A stretch of DNA of 64,000 nucleotides, from positions 4,464,001 through 4,528,000 of the forward strand of contig NZ_CP149940.1 in assembly GCF_037948395.1 (NCBI RefSeq). The letters are read 5' to 3'. The position numbers and the translations under genes are program-made. Origin of the DNA: Serratia nevei. Lineage in GTDB: Bacteria; Pseudomonadota; Gammaproteobacteria; Enterobacterales; Enterobacteriaceae. Under the pieces are notes generated by a model that searched no databases, had not been told where the DNA came from, and saw only the letters and a program-made list of their open reading frames with translations. Positions 9,396 through 17,287 of this stretch are shown here, one piece after another; the stretch's first letter is position 1; each line of letters starts with the position of its first letter.

Positions 9396-9891
9396 ATTGA
9401 TGTTATCCGGAATATTCTGCTTAGTTACTTTATTCATTTCCCTCCCTTCTTTCTCGAAAACAGGAGATATCTATATTGACGGAGATATAACCCACAGAAA
9501 TTATGGAGCAGGATACATTTTGACAGAGGCGGAATTTAACACACTGGAAAAACACCACATAAAAACAACAACATCCTGGACTGAGTTGGGTCACGTCGTG
9601 GATTTCGAAGGTGTAAAATTCAAAGATTTGTTAAATGTGGTCGGCGCACGTGGGAAAACTCTAAGAATGAGGGCATTAAATGATTACTGGGTTGACATTC
9701 CGGTCTCTGACGTCGAGGAATTCGATATGCTGCTGGCAAATAAAATGGATGGGAAACAATTGAAAGTTAGAGACTTTGGCCCGTACTTCGTCATTTACCC
9801 CATGGACAAGTTTTACGGTAAACTCAATACGCCCGTTTATCAGGCTCGTCATATCTGGCAGGTAAGCGGCATAACGGTACTAGATAAATGA
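9388..9891 (+). CDS. Secreted molybdopterin-binding-fold protein (small, sensor-associated)
   Basis: A 167-residue protein with a clear signal peptide (MRKLMLSGIFCLVTLFISLPSFS). The mature domain resembles the small oxidoreductase molybdopterin-binding (SUOX-like) fold: FEGVKFKDLLNVVGA, LRMRALNDYWVDIPVSD, PYFVIYPMD and the end QARHIWQVSGI. I see no clear cofactor cysteine, so it may be a ligand-sensing rather than a redox protein. ATG 9388 is preferred over the upstream TTG at 9376 because it overlaps the previous stop and has AAGGAG upstream. Its stop overlaps the kinase start (ATGA). It probably presents a periplasmic signal to the kinase. Confidence 0.7.
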   Translation: MRKLMLSGIFCLVTLFISLPSFSKTGDIYIDGDITHRNYGAGYILTEAEFNTLEKHHIKTTTSWTELGHVVDFEGVKFKDLLNVVGARGKTLRMRALNDYWVDIPVSDVEEFDMLLANKMDGKQLKVRDFGPYFVIYPMDKFYGKLNTPVYQARHIWQVSGITVLDK

Positions 9892-11600
9892 AACTAAAAA
9901 AGCTCATCATTCAATACTTATTGGTTTTCCTTGTGCTAACAGGTGGATTTGTGTGGATGTATGAGCAATACTTTTCCACGCGCCATAATATTAACTCAGC
10001 GGGTCCACAAGAAAACTATGCCTGGGCAATTGCAAAGTTTGCTATCCGACTGGCTGGATTCAATGCCAAAATTGAACACCAGTTATGGCTAGGGATCGAT
10101 GACAAAGACGAGTTGCAAAAAGAATTGGATATTCTTTTCTCAAGCTCTAATGTACTGCTCCATAAAAGTATATCGACCAGATATTTATATGACGAAGCTG
10201 GGTATGCTAGAACGGTTGAACAAATACATTCAAATCTTGAGAAAATCGATATCGAATTAAAAAAGAAAAACACGAACTACTCGAACCTGCTTGAAATCAT
10301 TGAGTTAATAGGTCTGGACAACAAAGATCTCATCGTTATCTCGGACCATGCTGAAGTCAGGCAAAGAGACATTATACAGCAGGATTATATTAACAAAGCC
10401 AATTCGATGCGGTTTCCCATTGCCATCCTGTACGTTATTTTTTCATTGATGCTTTTCGTTTCATATCGGCAGGTAAAATCCATTAACAAGCAGCTGGAGT
10501 CCGAGAAGAAATCATTTAACAACAAGAATGCATTCCTTGGTGTATTAGGTCACGAATTGAGAACTTCACTTCAGGCAATAATCTCATCGGTGGAGGTGAT
10601 TACCCAGCAAAAAGACGTCGTAGCATTCTCTCACTTTGAGCGATTAGAGAATGCTGCCATGAAAATGGAACGTCAAATGAAAGACCTCGCTGAGTTTGCC
10701 AAAGTTGACAATGGCAATGTTGAAATAAAAATCTCATCATTCAACTTACACAAGCTCGTGCATGATACTGTTGAGCAAAGCATCACTATTTTGAACAAGG
10801 AAAACATCAATGTAAGCATAGATGGGATTGAAAATATATATGTGAAAAGCGATCCCTCCAGGATTATGCAAATCATAGAGAACATTGTCACCAATGCTAT
10901 AAAGTATACTGAGAATGGAAATGTACAGATAAGCGCAGTCATCCGCGACAAGTCCAGACTGGTCATTACGGTAAGAGACACGGGTCGGGGTATTCCGAAA
11001 GATAAAATTGATACAATCTTCTTTCCGTTCATCAGGGTTGGCTGCGATAACAAGGTTCCAGGCTTTGGGATGGGATTGGCCATTGTCCACGGTGTTGTTA
11101 AAGCCATGAACGGGACTATTGATGTAGAGAGTGAGGTGGGTAAAGGGAGCACATTTACTGTTTCATTACCCATTGAGTTTTCAAAACATGAAGAAACGGT
11201 CATTCCCGCCGATATGGATAATATCATTTTTTCAGCCAAAGAGATCAGGGTGTTAATTATCGATGATAATGAAATGGCCTGTGAATCATTGGTGTCAATT
11301 CTTCAGCATGAGTTTACAGTCGAGTATACGACCTCCCCAGAGCGGGCTTTGGTGAAATTATATCGAAAATCATTCGATCTTGTTTTGAGCGATCTGCAGA
11401 TGCCTATAATGACAGGTGATGACTTATATAAAAGAGTCAAAGAGAATAAAGGACCAAATAAAAATACGCCTTTCATATTTATTAGTGCATATACGAGTGA
11501 AAGCCCAATCAAAGATGTGGCTATTTTAACTAAACCGGTCAGATTAAATGATATCAAAAAAGCTATAGAATCAGTCTTGGCCAATAATACCGCCTCGTAA
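9888..11600 (+). CDS. Hybrid sensor histidine kinase with C-terminal receiver
   Basis: A 570-residue inner-membrane kinase. Membrane segments at about 7-26 and 175-194 flank a ~145-residue periplasmic domain. A HisKA domain carries phospho-His222 (LGHELRTS). The HATPase domain has the N box ENIVTNAIKYTENG, the G1 box DTGRGIP and the G2 box GFGMGLAIV. The receiver (about 453-570) has acceptor Asp502 (VLSDLQMP), Thr/Ser in FISAYT and Lys in LTKPV. It overlaps the secreted SUOX-like gene by 4 bp. It most likely signals to the BetR-type regulator three genes upstream, directly or via an outside Hpt protein. Confidence 0.92.
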   Translation: MKLKKLIIQYLLVFLVLTGGFVWMYEQYFSTRHNINSAGPQENYAWAIAKFAIRLAGFNAKIEHQLWLGIDDKDELQKELDILFSSSNVLLHKSISTRYLYDEAGYARTVEQIHSNLEKIDIELKKKNTNYSNLLEIIELIGLDNKDLIVISDHAEVRQRDIIQQDYINKANSMRFPIAILYVIFSLMLFVSYRQVKSINKQLESEKKSFNNKNAFLGVLGHELRTSLQAIISSVEVITQQKDVVAFSHFERLENAAMKMERQMKDLAEFAKVDNGNVEIKISSFNLHKLVHDTVEQSITILNKENINVSIDGIENIYVKSDPSRIMQIIENIVTNAIKYTENGNVQISAVIRDKSRLVITVRDTGRGIPKDKIDTIFFPFIRVGCDNKVPGFGMGLAIVHGVVKAMNGTIDVESEVGKGSTFTVSLPIEFSKHEETVIPADMDNIIFSAKEIRVLIIDDNEMACESLVSILQHEFTVEYTTSPERALVKLYRKSFDLVLSDLQMPIMTGDDLYKRVKENKGPNKNTPFIFISAYTSESPIKDVAILTKPVRLNDIKKAIESVLANNTAS

Positions 11601-11632
11601 AACAGGCCTCTTAATTAATACGTATTGAAGAT

Positions 11633-11655
11633 AATCGCCCCAGTCAGGGGCGATT
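11633..11655. terminator. Hairpin terminator between convergent genes
   Basis: A perfect 9-bp stem AATCGCCCC/GGGGCGATT around loop AGTCA, in the 60-bp gap between the kinase stop and the convergent methylase stop. The T-tract is weak (TGTTGT), so termination is probable rather than certain. Confidence 0.65.
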
Positions 11656-11659
11656 GTTG

Positions 11660-12349
11660 TCAACTAATCGCTTTAAACTCTCTAAGCGTCTGTAATCGAA
11701 GTGGCCATTGTTCTAACCAATGCATCGGGGTACACATCACCAATCGCCGTTCATCTGCTAGCGCGTTACCCAACACAACTTCTCCAGGAATGCCAAGCGA
11801 AGACAGCTGGATATACGCCATCGACATCGCTACTACATCGATATCAACGCACGAGACCCACATATGCTTTGGTGGCGGATACCCCAAAGCCTGCATCTCG
11901 ACTGCGGCCGCGATCATCATACCGCCTGCCCCACATGCCGGTTCGCTGATCGTCACGAACGGCTGAGTCAGCAACAGTTGTTCCAACTCAGTGAACTGCA
12001 GCCTGGCCATCATGGACGCTACGCACCAAGGGGTAAAAAACTGCCCACGGTGTTTATCACCGAGCTCTAACTTCATGAAGGACATTCCCAAAAAATCACA
12101 AGGTTCAGCGGCCAGTGCTATTCGGACCAGAGCAAGTAGGTGCGCCAGGCGTTCGACATCCTCACGTTCATACCCTTTGATGAGCGACATGTACTGCTTC
12201 TCCAGCGCGTCGTCCGGACAAAAGCGGTTGTGTATTGCTATCGCGCTGCACTGAACAAAGTCAGAAAAGACCTTGTACCGGTGATGGTAGCGTGCCGTTT
12301 GGCCAAAGAGGGCGATGAATTGGTTTTGTACTTCAGTAAACGTCAGCAT
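11660..12349 (-). CDS. N6-adenine methylase-like protein without a visible NPPY motif
   Basis: A 229-residue protein related to HsdM-type N6-adenine methyltransferases. It has GQFFTPWCVASMM, the SAM-binding motif I SEPACGAGGMM and CVDIDVVAMSMAYIQL (motif II region). Where motif IV (N/D-PP-Y/F) should follow, the chain reads GNALADERRLVMCTPMHW and ends 20 residues later, so catalysis is doubtful. Similar short forms are known on plasmids and ICEs. ATG 12349 is chosen because it matches the GGAG-spacer-ATG layout of the sister genes; frames extending to 12361 or beyond run through the RNA leader. It is the last gene of the leftward accessory operon. Confidence 0.75.
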   Translation of the reverse strand: MLTFTEVQNQFIALFGQTARYHHRYKVFSDFVQCSAIAIHNRFCPDDALEKQYMSLIKGYEREDVERLAHLLALVRIALAAEPCDFLGMSFMKLELGDKHRGQFFTPWCVASMMARLQFTELEQLLLTQPFVTISEPACGAGGMMIAAAVEMQALGYPPPKHMWVSCVDIDVVAMSMAYIQLSSLGIPGEVVLGNALADERRLVMCTPMHWLEQWPLRLQTLREFKAIS

Positions 12350-12405
12350 GGTGAACTCCATTAATAAATGGGAGTTCACCCGCAGTGGGAGAACTCCCCC
12401 ACGGG
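12350..12405 (-). promoter_or_regulatory. Attenuator-like RNA leader 8 (before the methylase gene)
   Basis: On the minus strand CCCGTGGGGGAGTTCTCCC is followed by GGGTGAACTCCC and then an AT-rich run. GGTGAACTCC is perfectly complementary (10 bp) to GGAGTTCACC, which contains the Shine-Dalgarno directly before ATG 12349. It can instead pair with the upstream GGGAGTTCTCCC, giving two exclusive folds. Confidence 0.7.
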
Positions 12406-12434
12406 AAAAAAAGGCCACCGGGATACCGGTGGCC
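12406..12434 (-). terminator. Intrinsic terminator after the DUF1281 gene
   Basis: On the minus strand an 8-bp GGCCACCG/CGGTGGCC stem with a 6-nt loop is followed by seven Ts. It lies 30 bp after the DUF1281 stop and just before leader 8, so the methylase would depend on read-through. Confidence 0.85.
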
Positions 12435-12464
12435 ATACGTTAGTGCTTCAACAAAAGACGGTGA

Positions 12465-13388
12465 TTAGCCGGCGGCTGCATTCGGTGACAACGGCACAGA
12501 ATCCTTATCGGCGTAGGTCAGGTGGATCACCTCACCAGCCTCAACCTCAGCCGCTATTCGTCCACCGTCGACATGCTCACCACGGTCGTAACGATCGTAG
12601 CCACTGCGTTCCGCATCAGGCATATACCAGGTATGTTCCACCTGGCAGCTGAACTGCTCCGACACTGTCCCGATAACCTCGCCGGCTGGCGGGTACCATG
12701 GGGAATCAAAGTGCACTGTCAACGTGTTAATGCCATCCCGTACACAGCCGACATTATGGCCTGCCGGCCATTCGACGCCGTACTGTCGACCATAGAGCTC
12801 GACAGTGGTCGGCACATCACGCAGCAGTCCCCCAGAGCCATTCAGTTCGGTCGCCAGACGCGTCGGGATCAGCATCAGCATATCGCACGGTGCAGTATAT
12901 TCAGGCATCATCCCCAAACGTTCCCAGCAGATGCCGGCATCGATATCAGGGCTAACCCCCACCAGACCGAACCAGTCCGCATACTGGCGAGAAAGCACAT
13001 CCTCCATACGCGCCTTCGCCACGTTGGGGATGCTTTCCCATTTAACCGCATCGATACCCGACTGGCGGTAGAGTCGCTCTATCAGGCGAATGTTCTCGCC
13101 CGTTAACGGCACATCCGCCTTCAGCAACCCGAACCAGTGTTCAAAGGCCAGATTCTGAGGCGATGCAATCCCCGGCTGCGTTAACAGTGCCGGGTAAGGC
13201 ACGTAAACACCGGGTTTTGTTGTCGCCGGCTTCAATATGCCGGCACACCCGGCCAGGAACAGCCGGCAGCTTTGTTGAACAGCATGACGGTATTCAGGGA
13301 CAACATGGCCATTGACCCATTGCTGCAGTTCATCAACAAAAACGGATTGGCCAGTGATCACTAAACGGTTATTGCACCAGTTCGACAT
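12465..13388 (-). CDS. DUF1281 (YubB / Api92-like ferredoxin-fold) protein
   Basis: A 307-residue protein beginning MSNWCNNRLVITG, the diagnostic start of the DUF1281 family carried by plasmids and ICEs. The C-terminal third (GINTLTVHFDSPWYPPAGEVI) matches the family's ferredoxin-like Api92 domain. Its molecular function is unknown; such genes cluster with antirestriction and single-strand DNA genes in leading regions. No signal peptide or membrane segment is present. ATG 13388 has GAGGAG upstream. Leader 7 precedes it and a strong terminator follows it. Confidence 0.85.
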   Translation of the reverse strand: MSNWCNNRLVITGQSVFVDELQQWVNGHVVPEYRHAVQQSCRLFLAGCAGILKPATTKPGVYVPYPALLTQPGIASPQNLAFEHWFGLLKADVPLTGENIRLIERLYRQSGIDAVKWESIPNVAKARMEDVLSRQYADWFGLVGVSPDIDAGICWERLGMMPEYTAPCDMLMLIPTRLATELNGSGGLLRDVPTTVELYGRQYGVEWPAGHNVGCVRDGINTLTVHFDSPWYPPAGEVIGTVSEQFSCQVEHTWYMPDAERSGYDRYDRGEHVDGGRIAAEVEAGEVIHLTYADKDSVPLSPNAAAG

Positions 13389-13459
13389 GGTCGTTCTCCT
13401 CTTCTTACAAGAAAAAGAGGGAGCTTTCCCCAGCGGGGGAAAGTCTCCCCCGTTGGGTT
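13389..13459 (-). promoter_or_regulatory. Attenuator-like RNA leader 7 (before DUF1281)
   Basis: On the minus strand CCCAACGGGGGAGACTTTCCCC and GGGGAAAGCTCCC form a long stem followed by TCTTTTTC, a terminator-like fold. The 3' arm CTCCCTCTT can instead pair, with one bulge, with AAGAGGAG at the Shine-Dalgarno of ATG 13388. Confidence 0.7.
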
Positions 13460-13498
13460 AGGTGTTACCTCATGATGGCCAGGACGCTGATCCTGTCC

Positions 13499-13621
13499 TT
13501 AGTGGGCTTGCTCGCCATAGTGAGCCCGGTATACCTGATGTTCGTCGCCATTAGCGACCAATCCCAGCTGTACCTCAGGGTCAACGGTTATCTGCAGCCC
13601 CTTGTTGGTGGCTTTAGTCAC
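13499..13621 (-). CDS. Possible 40-residue small protein
   Basis: A GTG-initiated frame of 40 codons (begins MTKATNKGLQITVD, ends YGEQAH) whose start overlaps the stop of the gene upstream (GTGACTAA, 8 bp). The amino-acid composition looks protein-like, and it fills the gap between the 92-residue gene and leader 7. I recognise no family. Translational coupling is the only direct support, so it may be a chance frame. Confidence 0.4.
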   Translation of the reverse strand: MTKATNKGLQITVDPEVQLGLVANGDEHQVYRAHYGEQAH

Positions 13622-13892
13622 CGGTTATCTCCTGTTCTGTTTCACCGATCACGCCCAGTTCTTCCACCTGGCGCAGATACGGTGATGATGAGGTAAAGGG
13701 ATTGGCGCCAAGGCGAACCAGGTGGTATTTATCCACCAGGTTGTTGATCGCCTCAAACGGCCGCACCCCCGCTTCCTGTAAAGCCTTCACGCACTCCGCT
13801 TCACACAGATCGGTATCGTTTAACGCCAGGCCAAAATATTTGGCCAGTAACCTGCCGGCAATGGTCTGCCAGTAACGTTGTTCAATCGTCAT
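13614..13892 (-). CDS. Small ICE accessory protein of unknown function
   Basis: A 92-residue soluble protein starting MTIEQRYWQTIAGRLLAKYFGLAL, probably all-helical. It is rich in short acidic and hydrophobic helices (DTDLCEAECVKALQEAGVRPFEAINNLVDKY). I do not recognise the family. ATG 13892 has AGGAG 8 bp upstream; the frame could extend to 13907, overlapping the ArdC stop. It lies immediately downstream of the ArdC gene without its own leader, so the two are probably co-translated and may act together. Confidence 0.65.
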   Translation of the reverse strand: MTIEQRYWQTIAGRLLAKYFGLALNDTDLCEAECVKALQEAGVRPFEAINNLVDKYHLVRLGANPFTSSSPYLRQVEELGVIGETEQEITGD

Positions 13893-13903
13893 CACCAGAC
13901 TCC

Positions 13904-14914
13904 TCATGCCGCAACGGCTGGATCGGTTGTCACCGGGTCCGCCAGGGGCTTCAGCAAAAATTCTGACGCCTCACGGGCCTGTTTGGCCGCACGAAACAGC
14001 GCGCGCTTGTCCTCTCGCAATACCTTGAGCCAATGCTCGAGGTAGCTGTCGTGCTGGACGTCGCCAAAGACGCCGAGCTGCGCGCACATAAAAGCACTGC
14101 CCAGCTCCGCCACCAGTTCCTCAAACGCGTACACCGGGTCGCCGAACCACCGGGAAGAAGACGTGATCCCTTCCCGGTTAAGCCGTTTAGCATGGCCGGT
14201 GCTGTGCACCAGTTCATGCAACAACGTTGACCAGTAATCCGCCTCAGTCCGAAATTGCTGAGCCTGTGGCAGGACAATCTGGTCCCGGAGCGGGGAGTAA
14301 AACGCCCTGTCCTGGTAGGCCTGTTCAACCCGAACACCGCAGGCCTCAACGAGGGTGTTAACCTGAGCCTGCGTTTTCGCATCAACCGACGCATCACCCT
14401 CATCCGTCTCGGTTGCCGGCATAACGCCGACAACGATCTCGGGGAGGTTGTCGCATTGGGCAACGTTAAACAGGTAAAGCGGCTTCAGCATGGGTATTCG
14501 CGTTTTCAGCGGTTTTCCCTCTTCGTCAAACAGCTGCCGGCCATCAGCATCCTCCACCTGCTTATCCCAGGGTTTGAATACCACAGCCAGGGTTGCCGTC
14601 TCGCCGGCACGTACATGGCCACCGACGGCCTCCGCCTGTTTATAAGTCAGCCAGCGATTGGAGTGAAAACCGCGCTCTTCCGCGGCTATCCACAACAGCA
14701 GCACATTCACACCGCTGTAGTGGTAACCCGTCGTGCCGTTCTGCGGCATGACAGACCCGGTATAAACCCGGTTCCGGTCAGTCCGCCAGGGCTTGCGCCA
14801 GGGTAAGGTGCCACGCTCAATGGCGCCGATGATACTGTCCGTGACCTGTTGGTACAGGTCTGGTCGTTCGCGACGGGCTTTTGCCGGCCGGCGTGATGGT
14901 GATGTTTTCTTCAT
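13904..14914 (-). CDS. ardC: ArdC-family antirestriction protein (zincin-like)
   Basis: A 336-residue protein with the ArdC N-terminal single-strand DNA-binding domain (DLYQQVTDSIIGAIERGTLPWRKPW, then GVNVLLLWIAAEERGF). A C-terminal metallopeptidase-like domain follows, with zinc motif His233-Glu234-x-x-His237 (LLHELVHSTGH) and a downstream acidic region FEELVAELGSAF. ArdC proteins protect incoming single-stranded DNA from host restriction during conjugation. The N-terminus has a basic tail. It is preceded by leader 6 and overlaps the next gene's frame. The key zinc residues are all present. The leading-region role is inferred from the family. Confidence 0.88.
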   Translation of the reverse strand: MKKTSPSRRPAKARRERPDLYQQVTDSIIGAIERGTLPWRKPWRTDRNRVYTGSVMPQNGTTGYHYSGVNVLLLWIAAEERGFHSNRWLTYKQAEAVGGHVRAGETATLAVVFKPWDKQVEDADGRQLFDEEGKPLKTRIPMLKPLYLFNVAQCDNLPEIVVGVMPATETDEGDASVDAKTQAQVNTLVEACGVRVEQAYQDRAFYSPLRDQIVLPQAQQFRTEADYWSTLLHELVHSTGHAKRLNREGITSSSRWFGDPVYAFEELVAELGSAFMCAQLGVFGDVQHDSYLEHWLKVLREDKRALFRAAKQAREASEFLLKPLADPVTTDPAVAA

Positions 14915-14980
14915 GGAATGCTCCTCAATGAAAAAGGCGCATTCCTCCCCTGGCGGCGAAGAATACGCCCCAGGGGACAG
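14915..14980 (-). promoter_or_regulatory. Attenuator-like RNA leader 6 (before ardC)
   Basis: On the minus strand GGCGTATTC pairs with GAATGCGCC (one wobble), followed by TTTTT: a textbook intrinsic terminator placed before the gene. GGAATGC can instead pair with GCATTCC, which lies between the GAGGAG ribosome site and ATG 14914. The two pairings share bases and exclude each other. Confidence 0.75.
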
Positions 14981-14989
14981 GAAAAGTGG

Positions 14990-15592
14990 TTAGAGCGCGG
15001 GGTAACGCAGTGCCCCTTTCGGATTCACTGTGTCAACACGCTGTTTCAGCCGTTCGAACAGAGCCAGGTAATCAGCCCGATCGGCGGGTTTTGCCCGTTT
15101 GCAATCGGTATGACAGGTCGTGGCCAGCAGGTTGATGGCCCGCTCACGCCAGTGTTTAAACTCATCCTGGCTGACGCAGACCGAGTAATGGACCTCGGCC
15201 AGCTGCAGCATGCGCGCGGTCACCCGGCGATAATCGGCGACACACACCCAGTTAACCGTGGCAACGTGCATATAGACCGTTTCGGGTAACAGGTGGATCC
15301 AGAGCTCATGGCCTTGCGACAGTATTCGTTCGATACAACTGTCGTTCAGCACCAGCTCCTCGCCAAAGTCGTCGCCGCCGGCAAGCTGCCGGGACGTTTC
15401 ATACCAGGCCTCATCCTTGTCAGGATGACACCCGTCGGCATACGCCAGGTGTTTGATACGGCCGGTGGCGTTTCGTTCGCCCACGGCCGGCATCAGATAG
15501 ACGCCATTATCCTTGGCCAACACCAGCGCACACTGATTGGCGCGCACTTCAGCCACCACGGCGCGCAGTTCTGCAGGGTTAAAATGCAACAT
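14990..15592 (-). CDS. DUF3085-like ICE accessory protein
   Basis: A 200-residue protein whose N-terminal part (FNPAELRAVVAEVRANQCALVLAKDNGVYLMPAVGER, then AYADGCHPDKDEAW and GGDDFGEEL) looks like the DUF3085 family of plasmids and ICEs. Its function is unknown. The C-terminal half is helical and charged. ATG 15592 is used because AGGAG lies 9 bp upstream; the longer frame to 15685 runs through leader 5. It is part of the leftward accessory operon between two RNA leaders. Confidence 0.7.
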   Translation of the reverse strand: MLHFNPAELRAVVAEVRANQCALVLAKDNGVYLMPAVGERNATGRIKHLAYADGCHPDKDEAWYETSRQLAGGDDFGEELVLNDSCIERILSQGHELWIHLLPETVYMHVATVNWVCVADYRRVTARMLQLAEVHYSVCVSQDEFKHWRERAINLLATTCHTDCKRAKPADRADYLALFERLKQRVDTVNPKGALRYPAL

Positions 15593-15650
15593 GATAAGTC
15601 TCCTGAGTTGCGGAGACGGACTTCCCCGGGAGGGAAAGCCCCTCCAGGGA
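15593..15650 (-). promoter_or_regulatory. Attenuator-like RNA leader 5 (before the DUF3085-like gene)
   Basis: On the minus strand GGAGGGG-CTTT-CCCTCC forms one hairpin and CGGGGAAGTCCG another. GTCTCC then pairs perfectly with GGAGAC, the Shine-Dalgarno region of ATG 15592, across an 8-nt loop. Confidence 0.65.
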
Positions 15651-15678
15651 AATGAAACGTTATGGTCAGTGGGTGGTG

Positions 15679-16164
15679 TTACCACGAAGCCCGGAAGTAA
15701 AGGTGGTCCAGACTGAAAACAAAACCGGCAAGAACGCTGTTAACGTACTCCCTCAGTAAATCGACCTGCGTCCAGTAAATACCGCCGTAGTCACGCGATT
15801 CAGAAGGAAACTCTTCATGGCAGTTCGCTTCATTCAGCCGCGACAGACACAAATCCAGCATCTGGACGTCGTTGCGGTCGAACGCCATCAGCTCACCGCT
15901 TGTGACCTCCCCGACACTGTTGTCCACCCAATGCATCAACGCAGTAAACCCGCGAAAATGACAGGTGTGAACCAGCAGCGGCGGATGGTAGTGGTTACAC
16001 GTTTTGTGGTTGTATATTCGCGGCGCCTGCGCACAATCACCGCCGTCCTCCAGCCACGCTGGTGAACACGGCACCCAGTCACCGACGGGTGTCCAGTCGC
16101 CGTTTACCGGCAACATCGGATAGTCAGCCTTACGCTGACGGAAAAAGTTGATATCAAGCCCCAT
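15679..16164 (-). CDS. Conserved accessory protein of the MGLD-start type, function unknown
   Basis: A 161-residue soluble protein starting MGLDINFFRQRK. This resembles small phage and plasmid proteins that start MGLDMYL, seen alongside DUF1281 genes, but no function is known. It is rich in Trp, Tyr, His and Cys (RIYNHKTCNHYHPPLLVHTCHFRG), which could bind metal. ATG 16164 follows GAGGAG. Its 3' end lies about 90 bp from the next start. Leader 4 precedes it. Confidence 0.65.
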   Translation of the reverse strand: MGLDINFFRQRKADYPMLPVNGDWTPVGDWVPCSPAWLEDGGDCAQAPRIYNHKTCNHYHPPLLVHTCHFRGFTALMHWVDNSVGEVTSGELMAFDRNDVQMLDLCLSRLNEANCHEEFPSESRDYGGIYWTQVDLLREYVNSVLAGFVFSLDHLYFRASW

Positions 16165-16222
16165 GGGTCACTCCTCTCGGTATACGGACAGGAGCTCCCC
16201 TGCAGGGAAGCCCTGCCGGGTG
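16165..16222 (-). promoter_or_regulatory. Attenuator-like RNA leader 4
   Basis: On the minus strand GCAGGG-CTT-CCCTGC forms a perfect hairpin, then AGGGGAGCTCCTGT follows. CTCCT can pair with AGGAG of the ribosome site before ATG 16164. The 5' block CCCGGCAGGG corresponds to the CCC-GGGG block of the sister leaders. This copy has no T-tract. Confidence 0.55.
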
Positions 16223-16238
16223 AATCAAAAAATCGCGA

Positions 16239-16817
16239 CTATGCCGCCGAATGCGCCTGATTCAGACGCACGGCCAGCACTTCATCCATGCCGACAATAA
16301 CGCGCCAGCGACAAAGCAATTCATCGGGATCATCGTTATGACTGCTATACCCTTCCAAATGGTAAAGAATGGAGTCATCAGCCAGTGCCGCCTCATCCAC
16401 TTCACCCGGAGCAAGAAGTTCCGGGCGTTTAAGGTGGTGGCGCAACCAGAGTATTGGCAACTCCCATCCTGGATTTTTGGAAAGTCTGGAGTCGTTCCGC
16501 TCTATCCGTACAGAGCCAGGGCACAGGTTATGAATCAGTATCAGAACCAGTCGGTGAAAAAAATCAGGGCGCTGAAAGAACCCCACACGTTCTTCGACGT
16601 AAGGCATCGGTTGCATCGGGATATTTACCTCTGCTACCGGTGATACACGTAAACCGGCCGTTTCGAAGATCATGCCATCAAACAGCTGACCGGCTTCCGT
16701 GATACCTTCTGGCCGGGCCTCTTCAGGCAACAACCAGAACACCTCGGTCACCGCCAGGGTGAAATCAATCCATGCTTCCTGGGACGGTGATGCGACAAAA
16801 TAAACGTTCATACTCAC
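16239..16817 (-). CDS. Hypothetical ICE accessory protein (192 aa)
   Basis: A soluble acidic protein starting MSMNVYFVASPSQEAWIDFTLAVTEVFWLLPEEARPEG. I recognise no family, and no signal peptide or membrane span is seen. The start is GTG 16817, chosen because it sits 7 bp after GGAGG at the same spacing as in the sister leaders; ATG 16811 is an alternative. It lies in the accessory operon, with leader 3 upstream and leader 4 between its stop and the next gene. Confidence 0.65.
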   Translation of the reverse strand: MSMNVYFVASPSQEAWIDFTLAVTEVFWLLPEEARPEGITEAGQLFDGMIFETAGLRVSPVAEVNIPMQPMPYVEERVGFFQRPDFFHRLVLILIHNLCPGSVRIERNDSRLSKNPGWELPILWLRHHLKRPELLAPGEVDEAALADDSILYHLEGYSSHNDDPDELLCRWRVIVGMDEVLAVRLNQAHSAA

Positions 16818-16887
16818 GATAAATCCTCCGGTAACAAAAAATTGGGGGGATTTATCCCCCGGACGGGAATAAATCCCCGTCAGGGTG
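16818..16887 (-). promoter_or_regulatory. Attenuator-like RNA leader 3
   Basis: On the minus strand CCCTGACGGGG begins the element; ACGGG pairs with CCCGT. GGGGGATAAATCCCCCC is then followed by AATTTTTT, terminator-like. GATAAATCC is perfectly complementary (9 bp) to GGATTTATC, which includes the ribosome site before GTG 16817. Confidence 0.75.
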
Positions 16888-16912
16888 TGTGTCTGTCAGG
16901 CTGCCGTGCCGA

Positions 16913-17287
16913 TCACCAAACCTCGAGCTCGCCAATCGCAATGTCGGCTTCGACATCGCGCTTGCCTTGCTCCACGGCCTGCGCCCAATAAGACGCGTGA
17001 ATATCTTTGCTCAGTGTATCCAGACGAGCCATAAGCGCTTGCCCGTTAGCGGAAAGTGTCGATATATAGCCGTACTGCATGACCAGCAGGAAACCCCCAA
17101 AGGCCTCACCCGCATTGATAACGGCATTTTCCACATCATTCAGCTCAGTGGGGTCTTCACGTTCAAGACCCAGTCCCAGACGCTGGCAAGCCCGGATACT
17201 CATGAGCTTGCCTTCCACCAGGCAAAGGAAATGAAACGCATCAAGCGCGGTTTTCACGTCAAGTACGTTGGGTAACGGGGTATGCAT
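16913..17287 (-). CDS. Hypothetical ICE accessory protein (124 aa)
   Basis: A small, mostly helical protein starting MHTPLPNVLDVKTALDAFHFLCLVEGKLMS and ending IAIGELEVW. I do not recognise it. ATG 17287 is chosen because GGAGG lies 8 bp upstream; the frame's earlier ATG at 17302 overlaps that ribosome site. It is the second gene of the accessory operon, with leader 2 upstream and leader 3 after its stop. Confidence 0.62.
   Translation of the reverse strand: MHTPLPNVLDVKTALDAFHFLCLVEGKLMSIRACQRLGLGLEREDPTELNDVENAVINAGEAFGGFLLVMQYGYISTLSANGQALMARLDTLSKDIHASYWAQAVEQGKRDVEADIAIGELEVW

Noticed and set aside
13472..13696. 74-codon plus-strand frame
   Set aside because: Runs through leader-adjacent and antisense sequence, against the direction of the operon; the minus-strand frames fit better.
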